A DNA stretch of 64,000 bases, taken from the NCBI RefSeq assembly GCF_036711975.1, contig NC_091967.1, forward strand, positions 29,551,501-29,615,500, given 5' to 3'. Positions within the stretch are counted from its first letter, which is position 1. Each line of letters starts with the position of its first letter. A program made the translations under genes and the position numbers. Below are positions 54,133 to 63,574 of this stretch, piece by piece. The notes beneath the pieces are model-generated. The model saw only the letters and a program-made list of their open reading frames with translations. It was not told where the DNA came from and did no database searches. This stretch comes from Onthophagus taurus. Its lineage: Eukaryota; Arthropoda; Insecta; Coleoptera; Scarabaeidae.

Positions 54133-55665
54133 ATGAATGCCAATAGAAGTTTGGAAGCTATAAACCTGATAGAAAAGCAGGCAATGGATAGAAGAATCGA
54201 CATGATAATAATAACGGAGCCAAACAAAAGAAAAATAGAATCAGGAGGATGGTTCAAGAACAAAGATGGGGATGTGGCTGTAAAAGTTCTAAATAACGAC
54301 AACATAAGAATAATAGTATACAGGTATGAAGAGGAAAGCGGATACTTAGCGTTAAAAACCAACATAGGTACCATCATAGGGTGTTACCTAACCCCCAACG
54401 AAGACATTACTAATTACAAAAACAAATTAGACAGCGTAGCGATGGAAAACAGAGAGATGAAAAATATTATATTAGCCGGCGATTTTAATGCAAAATCAGC
54501 ATACTGGAACGCAAATAAAGAAGACGAGAGGGGGAAAATATTATGCGAATGGATGAGCGAGAGAGACCTAGTGGTAGCAAACGGGGGCGACGGAGCAATG
54601 GAGATGGATCAGAAGGGAAGGAGAGGTTGACAGATTTAAAAATGAAATACAGAAAAGGCTAAAAGATTGTGAAATACTTACCCCGGAAATAATAACAAAG
54701 ATGACAACAGAGACATGCGACAAAATCTACGGAAGAAGAAATATTGGAATTAAGAAGGGCCAATTATACTGGTGGAACAGCACAGTAAAAGAAGCGAAAG
54801 ATGAAGCTAATAGATGCAGGCGAGCCATGACGAGAGAAAATGGAAAAAATGACAACGAAGACTATAAAAGAAAAACCAAATTAGAATACATAGAAGCAAA
54901 AAAGAAACTTAAAAGAGAAATCAAGAACTCAAAAAGTTAGGCGTGGAGAAAGTTATGCAACGAACTTGATGAGGACTACAGAATAGCACTAAAAAAGACA
55001 AAAAACCTTCCAAAAATAGTAATGGAAGAACAAGTACATAAACTGATAAAAGAACTTTTTCCAGGGGGAAAAGCAGAGGGGAGAACAGAACGCTGGGGAA
55101 AAGAACGCATGGACGAAGAGCAGAACTGCGAGGAAACCACGATAGAAGATCTTCATGCGCTGTCAAAGAGGTTGAAGAGTGGAAAAGTGCCTGGCCCAGA
55201 TGGAATAACGCCTGAAATAGTCAAAGACGTCACCGCCATGGGATCACAAATTGTAGTAAACATGTATAACAAATTATTGAAGGAATGCCGCTTCCGAGAT
55301 CGGGAAGGAAGGAAGATTAATACTGATAGAGAAGCCGGGCAATGAAAGGGAGAAGAAATGCAGACCTCTATGCATGCTAAACTGTTACGGAAAGCTATAT
55401 GACGCGATAATTAAAAGCAGATTAATGGAGGAAATAGACCTCGGCGGGGGATTATCGAACAACCAGTACGGCTTTGTACGTGGGAGATCTACGGTACAAG
55501 CCATTGAGAGGGTGATAACGGAAATAAAGAAGCTTCAGAAGTTTAGAAGGGGTAAGAAACGCATTTGCCTGCTGGTTACTCTAGATGTCCGTAATGCTTT
55601 TGGCTCGGCACCGTGGGAAGAAATCATAAGGGCAATGCAGAGGAAACGAGTAACAACGCAGCTAG
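54133..55665 (+). pseudogene. R1-like LINE ORF2 (endonuclease + RT), internally deleted and 3'-truncated
   Basis: The APE-type endonuclease starts MNANRSLEAINLIEKQA and holds MIIITEPNK, IGCYLTPNEDI and ILAGDFNAKSAYWN. About one third of the domain is then deleted near 54630. The RT leader WWNSTVKEAKDEANRCRR and KRLKSGKVPGPDGITPEIV are in a second frame with a stop at 54938. RLILIEKPGN, LCMLNCYGKLYDAIIKSRL, NQYGFVRGRSTVQAIERV and LVTLDVRNAFGSAPWEEII are in a third. The copy stops before the YADD box, at the junction with virus-like sequence. Losing the 3' end is unusual for LINEs and implies a later rearrangement. Confidence 0.85.
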
Positions 55666-55863
55666 GATAATAACAAATACGACAAGGACATATACTATTT
55701 CGACAGTTACGGTGATTTAAGACCATCAGAAATTGAACAATATTTGCTGTCAGACGGTAGGGGTGGTAGAATAAAGTATAATTACTGTCGATATCAAAGA
55801 GAAATAGATCAAAATTGCGGACAGTTGTGCCTGAAGTTTCTAAGTAATAAAAGGACCTATTAG
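55666..55863 (+). pseudogene. Adenain-type cysteine protease, C-terminal fragment
   Basis: DIYYFDSYGDLRPSEIEQYL followed by IKYNYCRYQREIDQ and NCGQLCLKFLS is the C-terminal half of a C5/ULP1-fold protease of the Polinton/adenovirus type. The D of YFDSYG and the Q..x..NCGxxC nucleophile region are present. The N-terminal half with the catalytic histidine is missing at the LINE junction. In related viruses this enzyme matures capsid proteins. Confidence 0.78.
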
Positions 55864-55891
55864 AGTGTAGACACGTTTAGTTTCAGAAGTA

Positions 55892-56485
55892 ATGGAGAAA
55901 GAAGCAATACACGCGACATATACATTTACGTTGACTGGAAAGTCATCCGAATTGACTTGTAATTTTAATCCTCCCATCTATTTGAACGAATTTGGTAGTT
56001 ACGAGTTGGCTCTTTTGAATTTCGAAACGTTTAATAGTTTAGCAAACGTTGATAAAAGCAACAACGTAATCCAATACGAAGATAAGACAGGACATTTTAA
56101 AAACAATATAATAGTACCTGTTGGAACGTACGATATTGATGATATTGCCGAGTTCGTGAATGAACAGCTAGAGATAAGACACGCTAAAGGAGTCGTAATA
56201 AGGATTAAGGGGAATAATAACACACAACATTCTTTAATAAAAAGTACGCGTCGAATTAATTTTGCATGCGATAATTCTATAGGGCCGTTACTTGGTTTCA
56301 AGCCTCAAATATTACCTAGAGATATGGAAGTGGAATCCGATTTCGTAGTAAACATAAATAAAACGAACGCCTTACAAATTTATTGTAATTTAGTTGATCG
56401 TTTGTTGTTGAGGTACGTGAACATCAAACAGAGAGGATTTAAGTTGCGGCATTTTGTGCCACAGAGCGACCGATCATGTAAGTAA
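55892..56485 (+). pseudogene. Penton-like minor capsid protein, C-terminally truncated
   Basis: The ATG lies 28 bases after the protease stop. The protein begins TYTFTLTGKSSELTCNFNPP and has SYELALLNFETFNSLANVDK, then NNVIQYE, VGTYDIDDIAEFVNEQL and SIGPLLGFKPQILP. The pattern (hydrophilic leader, LxxFETFNSxxNVDxxNN) is one I associate with the penton-like protein of Polintons, probably a single jelly-roll (family knowledge, not provable here). After RHFVPQSDR the frame runs into a GTAAGT and then piggyBac sequence, so the C-terminus is gone. Confidence 0.6.
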
Positions 56486-56564
56486 AAGTTTTTACTGTTC
56501 AATGTATTATATATATTCATTGGTTTTATTTATTCAAATTTTTTTTTGTAATTTTAGGAATAAA

Positions 56565-59184
56565 AAATATGGAAGAAAGTATTTAACTCAAAAAGAACTG
56601 GTAGAAGCAATGGAAAATTTATCCGATATAGAGGAAGTTGCTATTGACTCAGATAATGAGAGTGAAGGAGAGGATGAAATAATACAGATAGATAATTACA
56701 AAAGCGACTCAGAACAATCTGCAGATGACAATTACGAGGATCTTGGACCATTACATGATGAAGATGATTTTCAGTTTTACATTGGCAAAGATCAAGACAC
56801 CTTGTGGAAAAGCACTCCAGTAAATAACTGTAAAGAAAGCAGGAGAAAAAATATTATCAAAACGTGTCCTGGGCCCAGAAAGGCAGCAATAAATGTATCA
56901 AATGAGTTAGAGGCATTTTTTTTAATTATGACAAAAGATATGACACACAAGATCGTCACTTATACTAATACATACATTGAAAATCGTCCAAATTACGAAA
57001 GAGATAGAGACTGTAAAAAAACTTCTGTCACTGAAATGTTTGCTTTGTTTGGAGTTCTTTTTCTGATTGGAGTGAAAAAAGGACATCATACGAATGTTGA
57101 AGAGCTTTGGAGTACAGACGGAACTGGAATGATCAGGCTGAGAGCTGCTTTCAGTTACAAAAGATTTTTGTTTCTTCTTCGTTCACTACGTTGTGACACC
57201 TTAATTACAACAACAAAAAATACATATAATAACCAACACATTTACAACACCAAACACAACACGGGTCCTTGCCTAGCTCAATTGGAGATTGGGTCGGGTA
57301 GAATTTCTTTAAGGCGCCACACAGTTGCTCCCGTATTGTCCACGAACTGTGACGTGAAGTTGGTAAAGTGAGTGTTGTAAACAAATGACAAAAACAACAA
57401 ACACAACAACAACAAAAAATAAGTCGAAGATTTGAGTTGCAAAAATATTTATTTGGGATAATACCCAAAGAACGAAAAGCAAAAAGACAACAAAAAAAAA
57501 ATAGAAATTTAAAAATTTCGCAAAAATCAAAACAAAATAAACTATACAAGGTTCCGAAAACAAAATTAAAAAAAAATAATGTCAGCGATTGAACAATGGG
57601 AAAAAAAATACAAAAAAAAACTAAAAAGAAAATCCCTAAATTGAACCCGCACGACTCCGTATATTTGAGCTCAAAATAAAGCCGTAATAATAAAAGAAAA
57701 ATAAAAACCGAAATCAAAAACAAATTCGCTAATGAAAATTATCTAACAACAAAACAAAAAAATTTAATATCAGGACTAAAAAAAAATGATCAAACAATTA
57801 CTTTTCGTAAAACAAAAAAAAACTAATTCATTCAATAGATCAAAAAAAAAAACGGTAAGTACAAAAAAAATAACTGAATTATACACAATAATTTTAAGTT
57901 CTAATTCTTTATTTTATTTTAGGTTTTTATCTGACCTTGACTGTGATAGGTTCATCATCCAGTAAATCTTCTTCCTCAGCAACGCCTTCCAGAACTTAGA
58001 AAAGGATGGATATTGATGAAAGAGATGGAGAGTATTGGATTGCAATAATTGACTCCCAATATAAAATTTAATAATTTGTTTTTTCCCAACAGGAAATACA
58101 AATAAAGCAAAGAAAATGTTCTCCAATACAAAAGGCCTAAAGCGAAAATAAAGATAATTAGGAAAAGAAATAGAAATGAAAAAGAAGTGGGAAGAAAAAG
58201 GAAAAAAAAAGGAATTTTGTTAGGTAACGCCAAGATTGTTAAAGTGTTGTAAATTAAGGATTAAAAGAAAAGTCTTACCTCAAATCTTCGAGGCCTTAAC
58301 CAGGATAAAAATTTTGTTTTTAAAATATGATACGAAGAAAATCCGGGTAAACCGTAAACAGGAATGAAATAATCACTTCCCAAACTATTTCGCACACAAG
58401 TGATAAATCCTCCAAATAAGGAAAATGGAAATTTCCAACCAAATAATTTTAAAATTACCAGAATGGCTATCACCAAAAATTTCCGAAACTCACAGGTGTG
58501 GCACGTATCAAAACTGGTTTTAAAGAGAGCGACAATTGTCTCTGAAGACTTGTAAAAATACTCTCGTTGTACAAAAAAAAAAATGAACGTGCGCATAAAT
58601 GAAATTTGAATAAGAGAAATAAAAAGAAATTAGGAAACAGAATTGAAATTAGAAATAAGAGGAATATAAAAATGGAAAATTAAGGAAGTTCTAGAAGTAC
58701 GCTGGTAAAAAATACAAACAAATGTATTAATAAACAATAAAAATAAATAAATATATTACGTTACGCGTATTATGCAACCCAAAATCTTCCTTCTTTGACA
58801 ACACAATACAAATTTACACCAAAACAATACATTAAAGACGTACCAAAAAATCAGACCGTTACAACGTCTTGACGACATTACAACTAGAAAAGGTTGGGAT
58901 ACAACTGACAAGTTAGCTGCCGTTAGAGAGTTATACACTGATTTTGTGAATAACTGTAGGAATAATTACTGTTTAGGAGAGTGTGTGACAATAGATGAAA
59001 TGCTTCATCCATTCCGAGGTAGATGTGGATTCGTGCAGTATATGCCACAAAAACCGGCTAAATACGGTATAAAACTATATGCCCTTTGTGACAGCAAAAC
59101 ATTTTATACATGGAACTTTGAAATCTATTGTGGGAAACAACGAGATGGACCTTACAACGTATCGAACAAACCATTCGACTTGGT
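56565..59184 (+). pseudogene. piggyBac transposase, copy 3, split by a solo LTR
   Basis: KYGRKYLTQKELVEAMENLS and a long acidic region (IDSDNESEGEDEII) form the N-terminus. The N-terminal part of the DDE core follows (NVSNELEAFFLIMTKDMTHK, TSVTEMFALFGVLFLIGVKK, VEELWSTDGTG, RFLFLLRSLR). The LTR then intervenes. After 58867 the same protein continues with [58 protein letters not shown] and [15 protein letters not shown]. Removing the LTR and one ACGT copy gives a clean join. The C-terminal half is lost at Tc1 copy 3. The preceding GTAAGT...TTTTAG (56474-56559) could be an intron before the coding start. Confidence 0.85.
57192..58863. repeat. Solo LTR (1.67 kb) with ACGT duplication, inside piggyBac copy 3
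   Basis: Bounded by TGTGACACC and CCGTTACA, with ACGT at 57188-57191 and 58864-58867. The interior is A-rich, has no credible gene and no internal repeat of its ends, as expected of a solo LTR. Open frames on its minus strand are just complements of A-runs. A non-LTR origin cannot be excluded because no second copy is in the window. Confidence 0.65.
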
Positions 59185-59188
59185 GGTC

Positions 59189-59607
59189 AGCGAGTTTCGA
59201 GTTGTTCCGTCGCGGCATTGTTGCCTGAGCCGCCCTTCCAAGTGGAACATTCCGTCGCTATGGAGACCGAAGTGGATGGAAAATACCGGTCGTTTTTAGT
59301 GTGGTGTGAGGGAACACATGGTTATCGTACTCTGTGCGCAATGGATGGGCGATCGCGTTACTTAAGAGTGTTTGAGCGAGGAATGTTTGTGGATATGCAC
59401 ATACAGGGTGTATCGTTCTGTGAAATTGCGCGTCGTCTCGAGCGGTCGTTATCGGCAGTGCAACGGGCATGGCGAGAATGGTCTGAGGTAGGACATAGGT
59501 ACCTTCAGCCGCGGCCGGGACGGCCCTACGCTACCCCAGCACACGAGGATCGCGCTCTTGTGCTCAGCGCTTTAGCGTCGTGTGCGTCCTCCTCAAGGCA
59601 ACTTGGG
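59189..59607 (+). mobile_element. Tc1 element, copy 3 (both ends lost)
   Basis: From CAGCGAGTTTCGAGTTGTTC this matches copy 1 at about 5919 onward, and stops at CTCAAGGCAACTTGGGG. It keeps the best version of the transposase N-terminus: ERGMFVDMHIQGVSFCEIAR, then RLERSLSAVQRAWREWSEVG (helix-turn-helix) and RPGRPYATPAHEDRALVLSA. The frame is open from 59278 but runs on into non-Tc1 sequence. Confidence 0.88.
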
Positions 59608-60094
59608 GAGGACGCACTTATTCTTGTTTTGTTTCATTATAACAGCTCTTTCTACTTTGTTTTTGTGAGTACAACTTGTTTATTTGTTTGTTATGTTAAA
59701 TTGTTATTTTTATTTTTTCAATTCCTACAGGACCTTACTGCTGATCACTTCGATTTTTTTGTTTGATCAGTTCGATCAGTTTTTGGTAACTTCGTAATCT
59801 CGGCGACTTTTTTCTGGTAAGTATAGCCTTCTTTTTCTTTGCATATATTGTTGCTATTCTGGTTTTTTCATTCCTATAGCTCCTTCTATTTTAAATTTCA
59901 CTTTTTGTTGGTAAGCATAACTTTATTATTCGAACGTTTGTATCATAATATCTACAATAACTTTTTATCATTCACATCCTATCATTTAGCACCCACTGCA
60001 ATTAGATTTTAACGTTCTTTTCATCAAGCGATGTAAGTATACATGATTTTTTATTAAAATAAAAAAAATAATGTATGAATCTTTTTTTATCAAG
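59608..60094 (+). promoter_or_regulatory. Intron-rich leader with serial splice sites
   Basis: Four consensus donors alternate with acceptors: GTGAGT 59665, acceptor TTCCTACAG 59730, GTAAGT 59817, acceptor TTCCTATAG 59879, GTAAGC 59911, acceptor ATCATTTAG 59989, GTAAGT 60033. The implied exons are 59731-59816 (86 bp), 59880-59910 (31 bp) and 59990-60032 (43 bp). The three acceptor regions resemble each other, as if duplicated. It lies directly upstream of the coiled-coil gene and may be its 5' leader. Confidence 0.5.
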
Positions 60095-61079
60095 ATGACT
60101 CAAGACGGTTTTAGTCAAATTGATTTAACTGCTCCCGGTTTCGCCAGCAGCCAGGAGTCATTCCTGTTAAACAGTTTTGACATAAACCTGTTGAACATAT
60201 CGACTGTTGAGAAGGAGCTGGATCCAACCGTGCAGCCTAATGAGCAGCCGATGGATCCTAACGTGGAATCTAATGCGCAGCAAGATGCATCGCTTCTGAA
60301 CATCGCAGGTTCCGCGAATGTGAACGATAAGAATGTGAAACGCCTTTCACTTCGTCGGAATTCGGGGAACCGTGAACATTGGAAGAAGGCTACAGGTTTG
60401 TGGGTACCGTCAGAACAGTATAGAGAGGAAAGACAAGAAAGAAGGGAGGCACGTGCTCGTTCGCGACGTAGCCAACGCAAGTATGTGTCAGTTGAACCAG
60501 CGACCCCGTCGAAGATTGAAATGACACAGTCGAAAGTGGTTACCGAGAACGAGTCCGATAAATCCGACGACTCTCTTGCTTTAATGGCGGTATCAGAACA
60601 GTGGTATCACCGTAAACCGGAAATATCGTAAAGCTACTAAGGCTTCTTCTTCTGAAGCTTCGTGGGCTCCTGCTCCCGTTACTAACTCAAATATCCCTAA
60701 CACCGAAATTCCTCCGTTAAGCCCGCAAGTACACATCTTAAGGGTGGACAATATTCCTGCTACTTCAGATATTTCCGATGTGTCTGCCAGCCTTTATTCA
60801 AACGCAATGTGTACAGCAGTAGAAACAACCAAAGGGGAGATTTTGGCCGAGTAATAGTTTATATCAAAATTTTTATAAAGACCTTAATGAAAAGGTTCGT
60901 CAATTGCAAACCTCTTTGAGAGAGCTTTCACAGTTTAGAGAAGGGCTGGCTTCGAGCTGTAACAATTCTTTAACAATATCGCTCGACAGCACCATAGCAT
61001 CATTAACCTGTGAAATTAAAAAGGCTGAATCTATTTTATCTAGTTTCACTACTAATAGCGTAAACTTCCCTTCCTAGCT
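60095..61079 (+). pseudogene. Coiled-coil virus-like structural protein (unrecognised), two lesions
   Basis: I choose the start at ATCAAGATGACTC (60095). The first 180 residues are hydrophilic, with a basic patch REERQERREARARSRRSQRK around residue 115 that could bind nucleic acid or direct nuclear entry. The frame shifts at about 60610 to KYRKATKASSSEASWAPAPV and stops at 60852. In the next segment to 61079 it reads NEKVRQLQTSLRELSQFREG, then ISLDSTIASLTCEIKKAES, a heptad-like coiled coil. I do not recognise the family. Position suggests a minor virion or core protein of the Polinton-like element. Confidence 0.5.
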
Positions 61080-61084
61080 TAAAG

Positions 61085-61463
61085 ATGACTTCTAACATGC
61101 GAGTGAATCACATCATTAGATTGTGCAAATTGGAGCGGAAAGTTGCCGCGTTGGAGGTAAAATTAGAAGCTCTATTTAAGTCGGTACGTTATACTTATAA
61201 TACTTTTTTCCATGTCATTAATTTTATCTTCTCAGCTGCAGAGCGTGTCAGAATCGGCAGTGGTGAGGGGCGAAGTGCATGTGCAAAACATGCACATTAA
61301 CCACGGCACCACAGCCGTTAGTTCACCGACTCCGGCAACGACTCCGGCATCAGCAGCACCACCACCGCCTTACGAAGAAGCGAAAAGAGGAGGAGGAGTG
61401 GTAACTACTCCTTCTCCTCTTTTTATTAAGTTAATTATTAAGTTAATTATTAGGTTAAATTGA
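61085..61463 (+). CDS. Small spliced protein with a PPxY motif
   Basis: Exon 1 (61085-61183) encodes MTSNMRVNHIIRLCKLERKV, then AALEVKLEALFKS, a short amphipathic or coiled-coil helix. A 52 bp intron (GTACGT 61184 to TTCTCAG 61235) is in phase 0 on both sides. Exon 2 gives LQSVSESAVVRGEVHVQNMH, a T/P/A-rich stretch, then PPPPYEEAKRGGG and a short tail. PPxY motifs recruit WW-domain ubiquitin ligases and occur in adenovirus protein VI and in budding viruses, so a role in entry or egress is possible (inference). Without splicing the second part has its own frame from 61212. Confidence 0.6.
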
Positions 61464-61571
61464 TATTATTTTATAGTTATTGATAAATATAGTATGTATA
61501 TAAAGTTACTTTTGCTATATTTTTATTCAGACTTATCCTGTTAATGTCATAATTCATTTAGTGCGAGAATC

Positions 61572-62274
61572 ATGATCGATAAGAAAGTAAAGTGTTTACC
61601 GCAACCGCTAACACCGCCAATACTAAATTTTAGTAAAGGTACGACCGAAGAACACTTTACAAGACACAGTAATTTATTTGGTGGAAAATGTAAGCGAGGT
61701 TTAATTGTAGGACCCTCTGGTGTCGGAAAAACAAATGCTATGTTATCGCTTTTACTTGCACGCAATGGCCTGCGCTTCCTAAACTTATACTTATGCTCCA
61801 ATTCGTTATACCAAAATAAGTACGATTTTTTAAGACGTTTAATTGAACCTATAAAAGATTGCGGTTACTATGAATTTTCTAATATAGATGAGTTCATTCG
61901 ACCGGAAGATGAGAAAGAATATTCGATAGTCGTATTTGACGATGTTTCCTGTACAGGTCAAAATGTCATTAAGGAAATTTTTCGTATGGTCGACATAAAA
62001 ACATTGATTGCTTTCTAATTTGTCAAAGTTATATGCAATTCCAAAACAATTAGTTCGCGATAATTGTAACTTTTTAGTGCTATTTAAACAAGACTTAACA
62101 AATTTAAAACACGTGTTTGAAGATCACATAATGAGCGATATGGAGTTTCATCGGCTAAAGAAAATTAGCGACGCTTGTTGGGAGAATAGACACGGCATCC
62201 TAATTATTGATCTAGATTGTAGTGTATCTAAGGGACGTTACCGTAAGGGTTTTGATAAATTCATTGAAGTTTAA
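61572..62274 (+). pseudogene. A32-like packaging ATPase, frameshifted
   Basis: The first frame (61572-62018) has LIVGPSGVGKTNAM (Walker A) at about residue 45-58 and YSIVVFDDV (Walker B) near residue 120. The conserved RHKNID block that should follow is in another frame (about 61991), and the C-terminal region beginning at IPKQLVRDNCNFLVLFKQDL is in a third (to 62274). Two small indels within 50 bases therefore disable it. About 230 residues in all, as expected for Polinton and adintovirus genome-packaging ATPases of the FtsK-HerA group. It would translocate DNA into capsids. Confidence 0.8.
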
Positions 62275-62325
62275 AACTAACGACATTAGCTGTACAGTTC
62301 TTAGTAACTTCACATACATCATACA

Positions 62326-63171
62326 ATGAACAAGACGATAGCTGCAGAACTTATCGCAGTACGAGAAGTTGTGAGAGACAAAATTTGTTCTTTAAAAGAG
62401 GACTTAGAGGAGTCAAGGATTCGGTCGGAAACCGCATATGCACCCATCGCGAGACCGTTACAGGATATTGTCGCAAAACTTGACACTGCGCCTTTACTAT
62501 CCATTCCAAAACGAAGTTTATATCCAAAAGAAGAAAAATTGATATCTAAGATACAACGTTACTCGCCTGATATTTCTGACGTACCAGCTAAAACCGAGAC
62601 CGAATATTTTATTCGAAAACCGAAAGTTCCATTAAAAGATCAGCGACGAAAATTTGCTACATCGACTCCTGAAAAAAGGTTGGTATCTTCTCCCACGTCT
62701 TCTCCTCTTGGTTCATTAGCTCATGCAGAAGAAGAAGTATATAAAGTTCCGCCGGGCAAAGAAGAAGAACTCCTCGATTCTAGCGAGGATACCGGAGTGC
62801 TTATTTCGGACGCACATAATCGAATAGAACGACTTAAAGATGAAATAGAAGAAAGATTGGAGTCTCCAGAGGTACAAGCCGCTTTGAGTCAGTTTCATCC
62901 TTTGCCCAGAACATATATTGTTGGTTTAACAACTGATTTAAAAGATGATTATGATCGTTTATACGGTGTTCGCGAAACTCCCGAAGGTTTCTACATTGGA
63001 GTCAGTCCTGTTCACTTTGAGGATCAGGATATTCACGTTGGAAACTTCAAATATACGGGAACCGTTGGTTCATATGATTTACTATTTAAAAACGAACCGG
63101 GCAAATTTACAATTCAGGACATGCGCAACTACAAAGATATCTTACTACGTTCAAATGTAGAAATACATTAA
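62326..63171 (+). CDS. Polinton-associated protein, DUF8207-like C-terminal domain
   Basis: 281 intact codons. The N-terminal third is helical and charged (VREVVRDKICSLKEDLEESR). A proline/serine-rich middle follows. The C-terminus reads YDRLYGVRETPEGFYIGVSP, then DQDIHVGNFKYTGTVGSYDL and DMRNYKDILLRSNVEI. That pattern (YGVR...IG.S.......YTGT.G..DLL......YT..D...YK.IL..TN) is what I recall as DUF8207, common in arthropod and hydra Polinton-like clusters. Function unknown; it lies in the structural gene cluster. Confidence 0.65.
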   Translation: MNKTIAAELIAVREVVRDKICSLKEDLEESRIRSETAYAPIARPLQDIVAKLDTAPLLSIPKRSLYPKEEKLISKIQRYSPDISDVPAKTETEYFIRKPKVPLKDQRRKFATSTPEKRLVSSPTSSPLGSLAHAEEEVYKVPPGKEEELLDSSEDTGVLISDAHNRIERLKDEIEERLESPEVQAALSQFHPLPRTYIVGLTTDLKDDYDRLYGVRETPEGFYIGVSPVHFEDQDIHVGNFKYTGTVGSYDLLFKNEPGKFTIQDMRNYKDILLRSNVEIH

Positions 63172-63205
63172 TGTAAAATACATTAATTACATTCCAGAGG
63201 CAGGT

Positions 63206-63505
63206 ATGACTACTGAGGACGACAGTAAGAAATTTCAGAATATTATCAAGCCTATCGTTGAAGGTCACAAACCCAAGGTGCATTGGGCTAAATACTGGCC
63301 GAATCCGAAGAAAAAAGTCGGTGGTGTATTACAAAAACAAGTCGTCCCTGGTGCTCTTATCGAATACGAGCACTGGGACGATCCCAACGAACTTGTCGAT
63401 AGACTGTGTTTGTTGAAGGCCTCGCAAACGGCAGGTCATTCTGCACATGTCAATGAAATATCATCGATAATATCGGAGCTAACAGAGGCCGAGATTATAC
63501 GTTAA
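63206..63505 (+). CDS. Small conserved Polinton-cluster protein
   Basis: 99 codons. It is basic at the N-terminus (KYWPNPKKKVGG) and ends with DDPNELVDRLCLLKASQTAG and NEISSIISELTEAEIIR, a block I recognise from similar clusters in arthropods. It starts 34 bases after the previous stop. Function unknown; the undamaged frame suggests a recent or constrained copy. Confidence 0.6.
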   Translation: MTTEDDSKKFQNIIKPIVEGHKPKVHWAKYWPNPKKKVGGVLQKQVVPGALIEYEHWDDPNELVDRLCLLKASQTAGHSAHVNEISSIISELTEAEIIR

Positions 63506-63574
63506 AATAATATCATAAATATACGACTCTCACATCTTTTGTTTTAAACCACCGACGTTTATGAACTAGAGAAG

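Larger units (their letters stand above)
56486..59188 (+). mobile_element. piggyBac element, copy 3 (both ends lost)
   Basis: Sits between the truncated penton-like gene and Tc1 copy 3. Transposase text is on the plus strand with a solo LTR inserted at 57192-58863. No TTAA-CCC terminus is visible on either side. Confidence 0.75.

Noticed and set aside
52504-54377. Several long minus-strand frames opposite the R1-like LINE
   Set aside because: They mirror the lysine/glutamate-rich ORF1 and the endonuclease on the plus strand, where zinc knuckles and endonuclease motifs are found.
57205-57723. 172-codon minus-strand open frame rich in F, L and C
   Set aside because: It is the complement of A-rich DNA inside the solo LTR candidate and has no membrane-protein family pattern.
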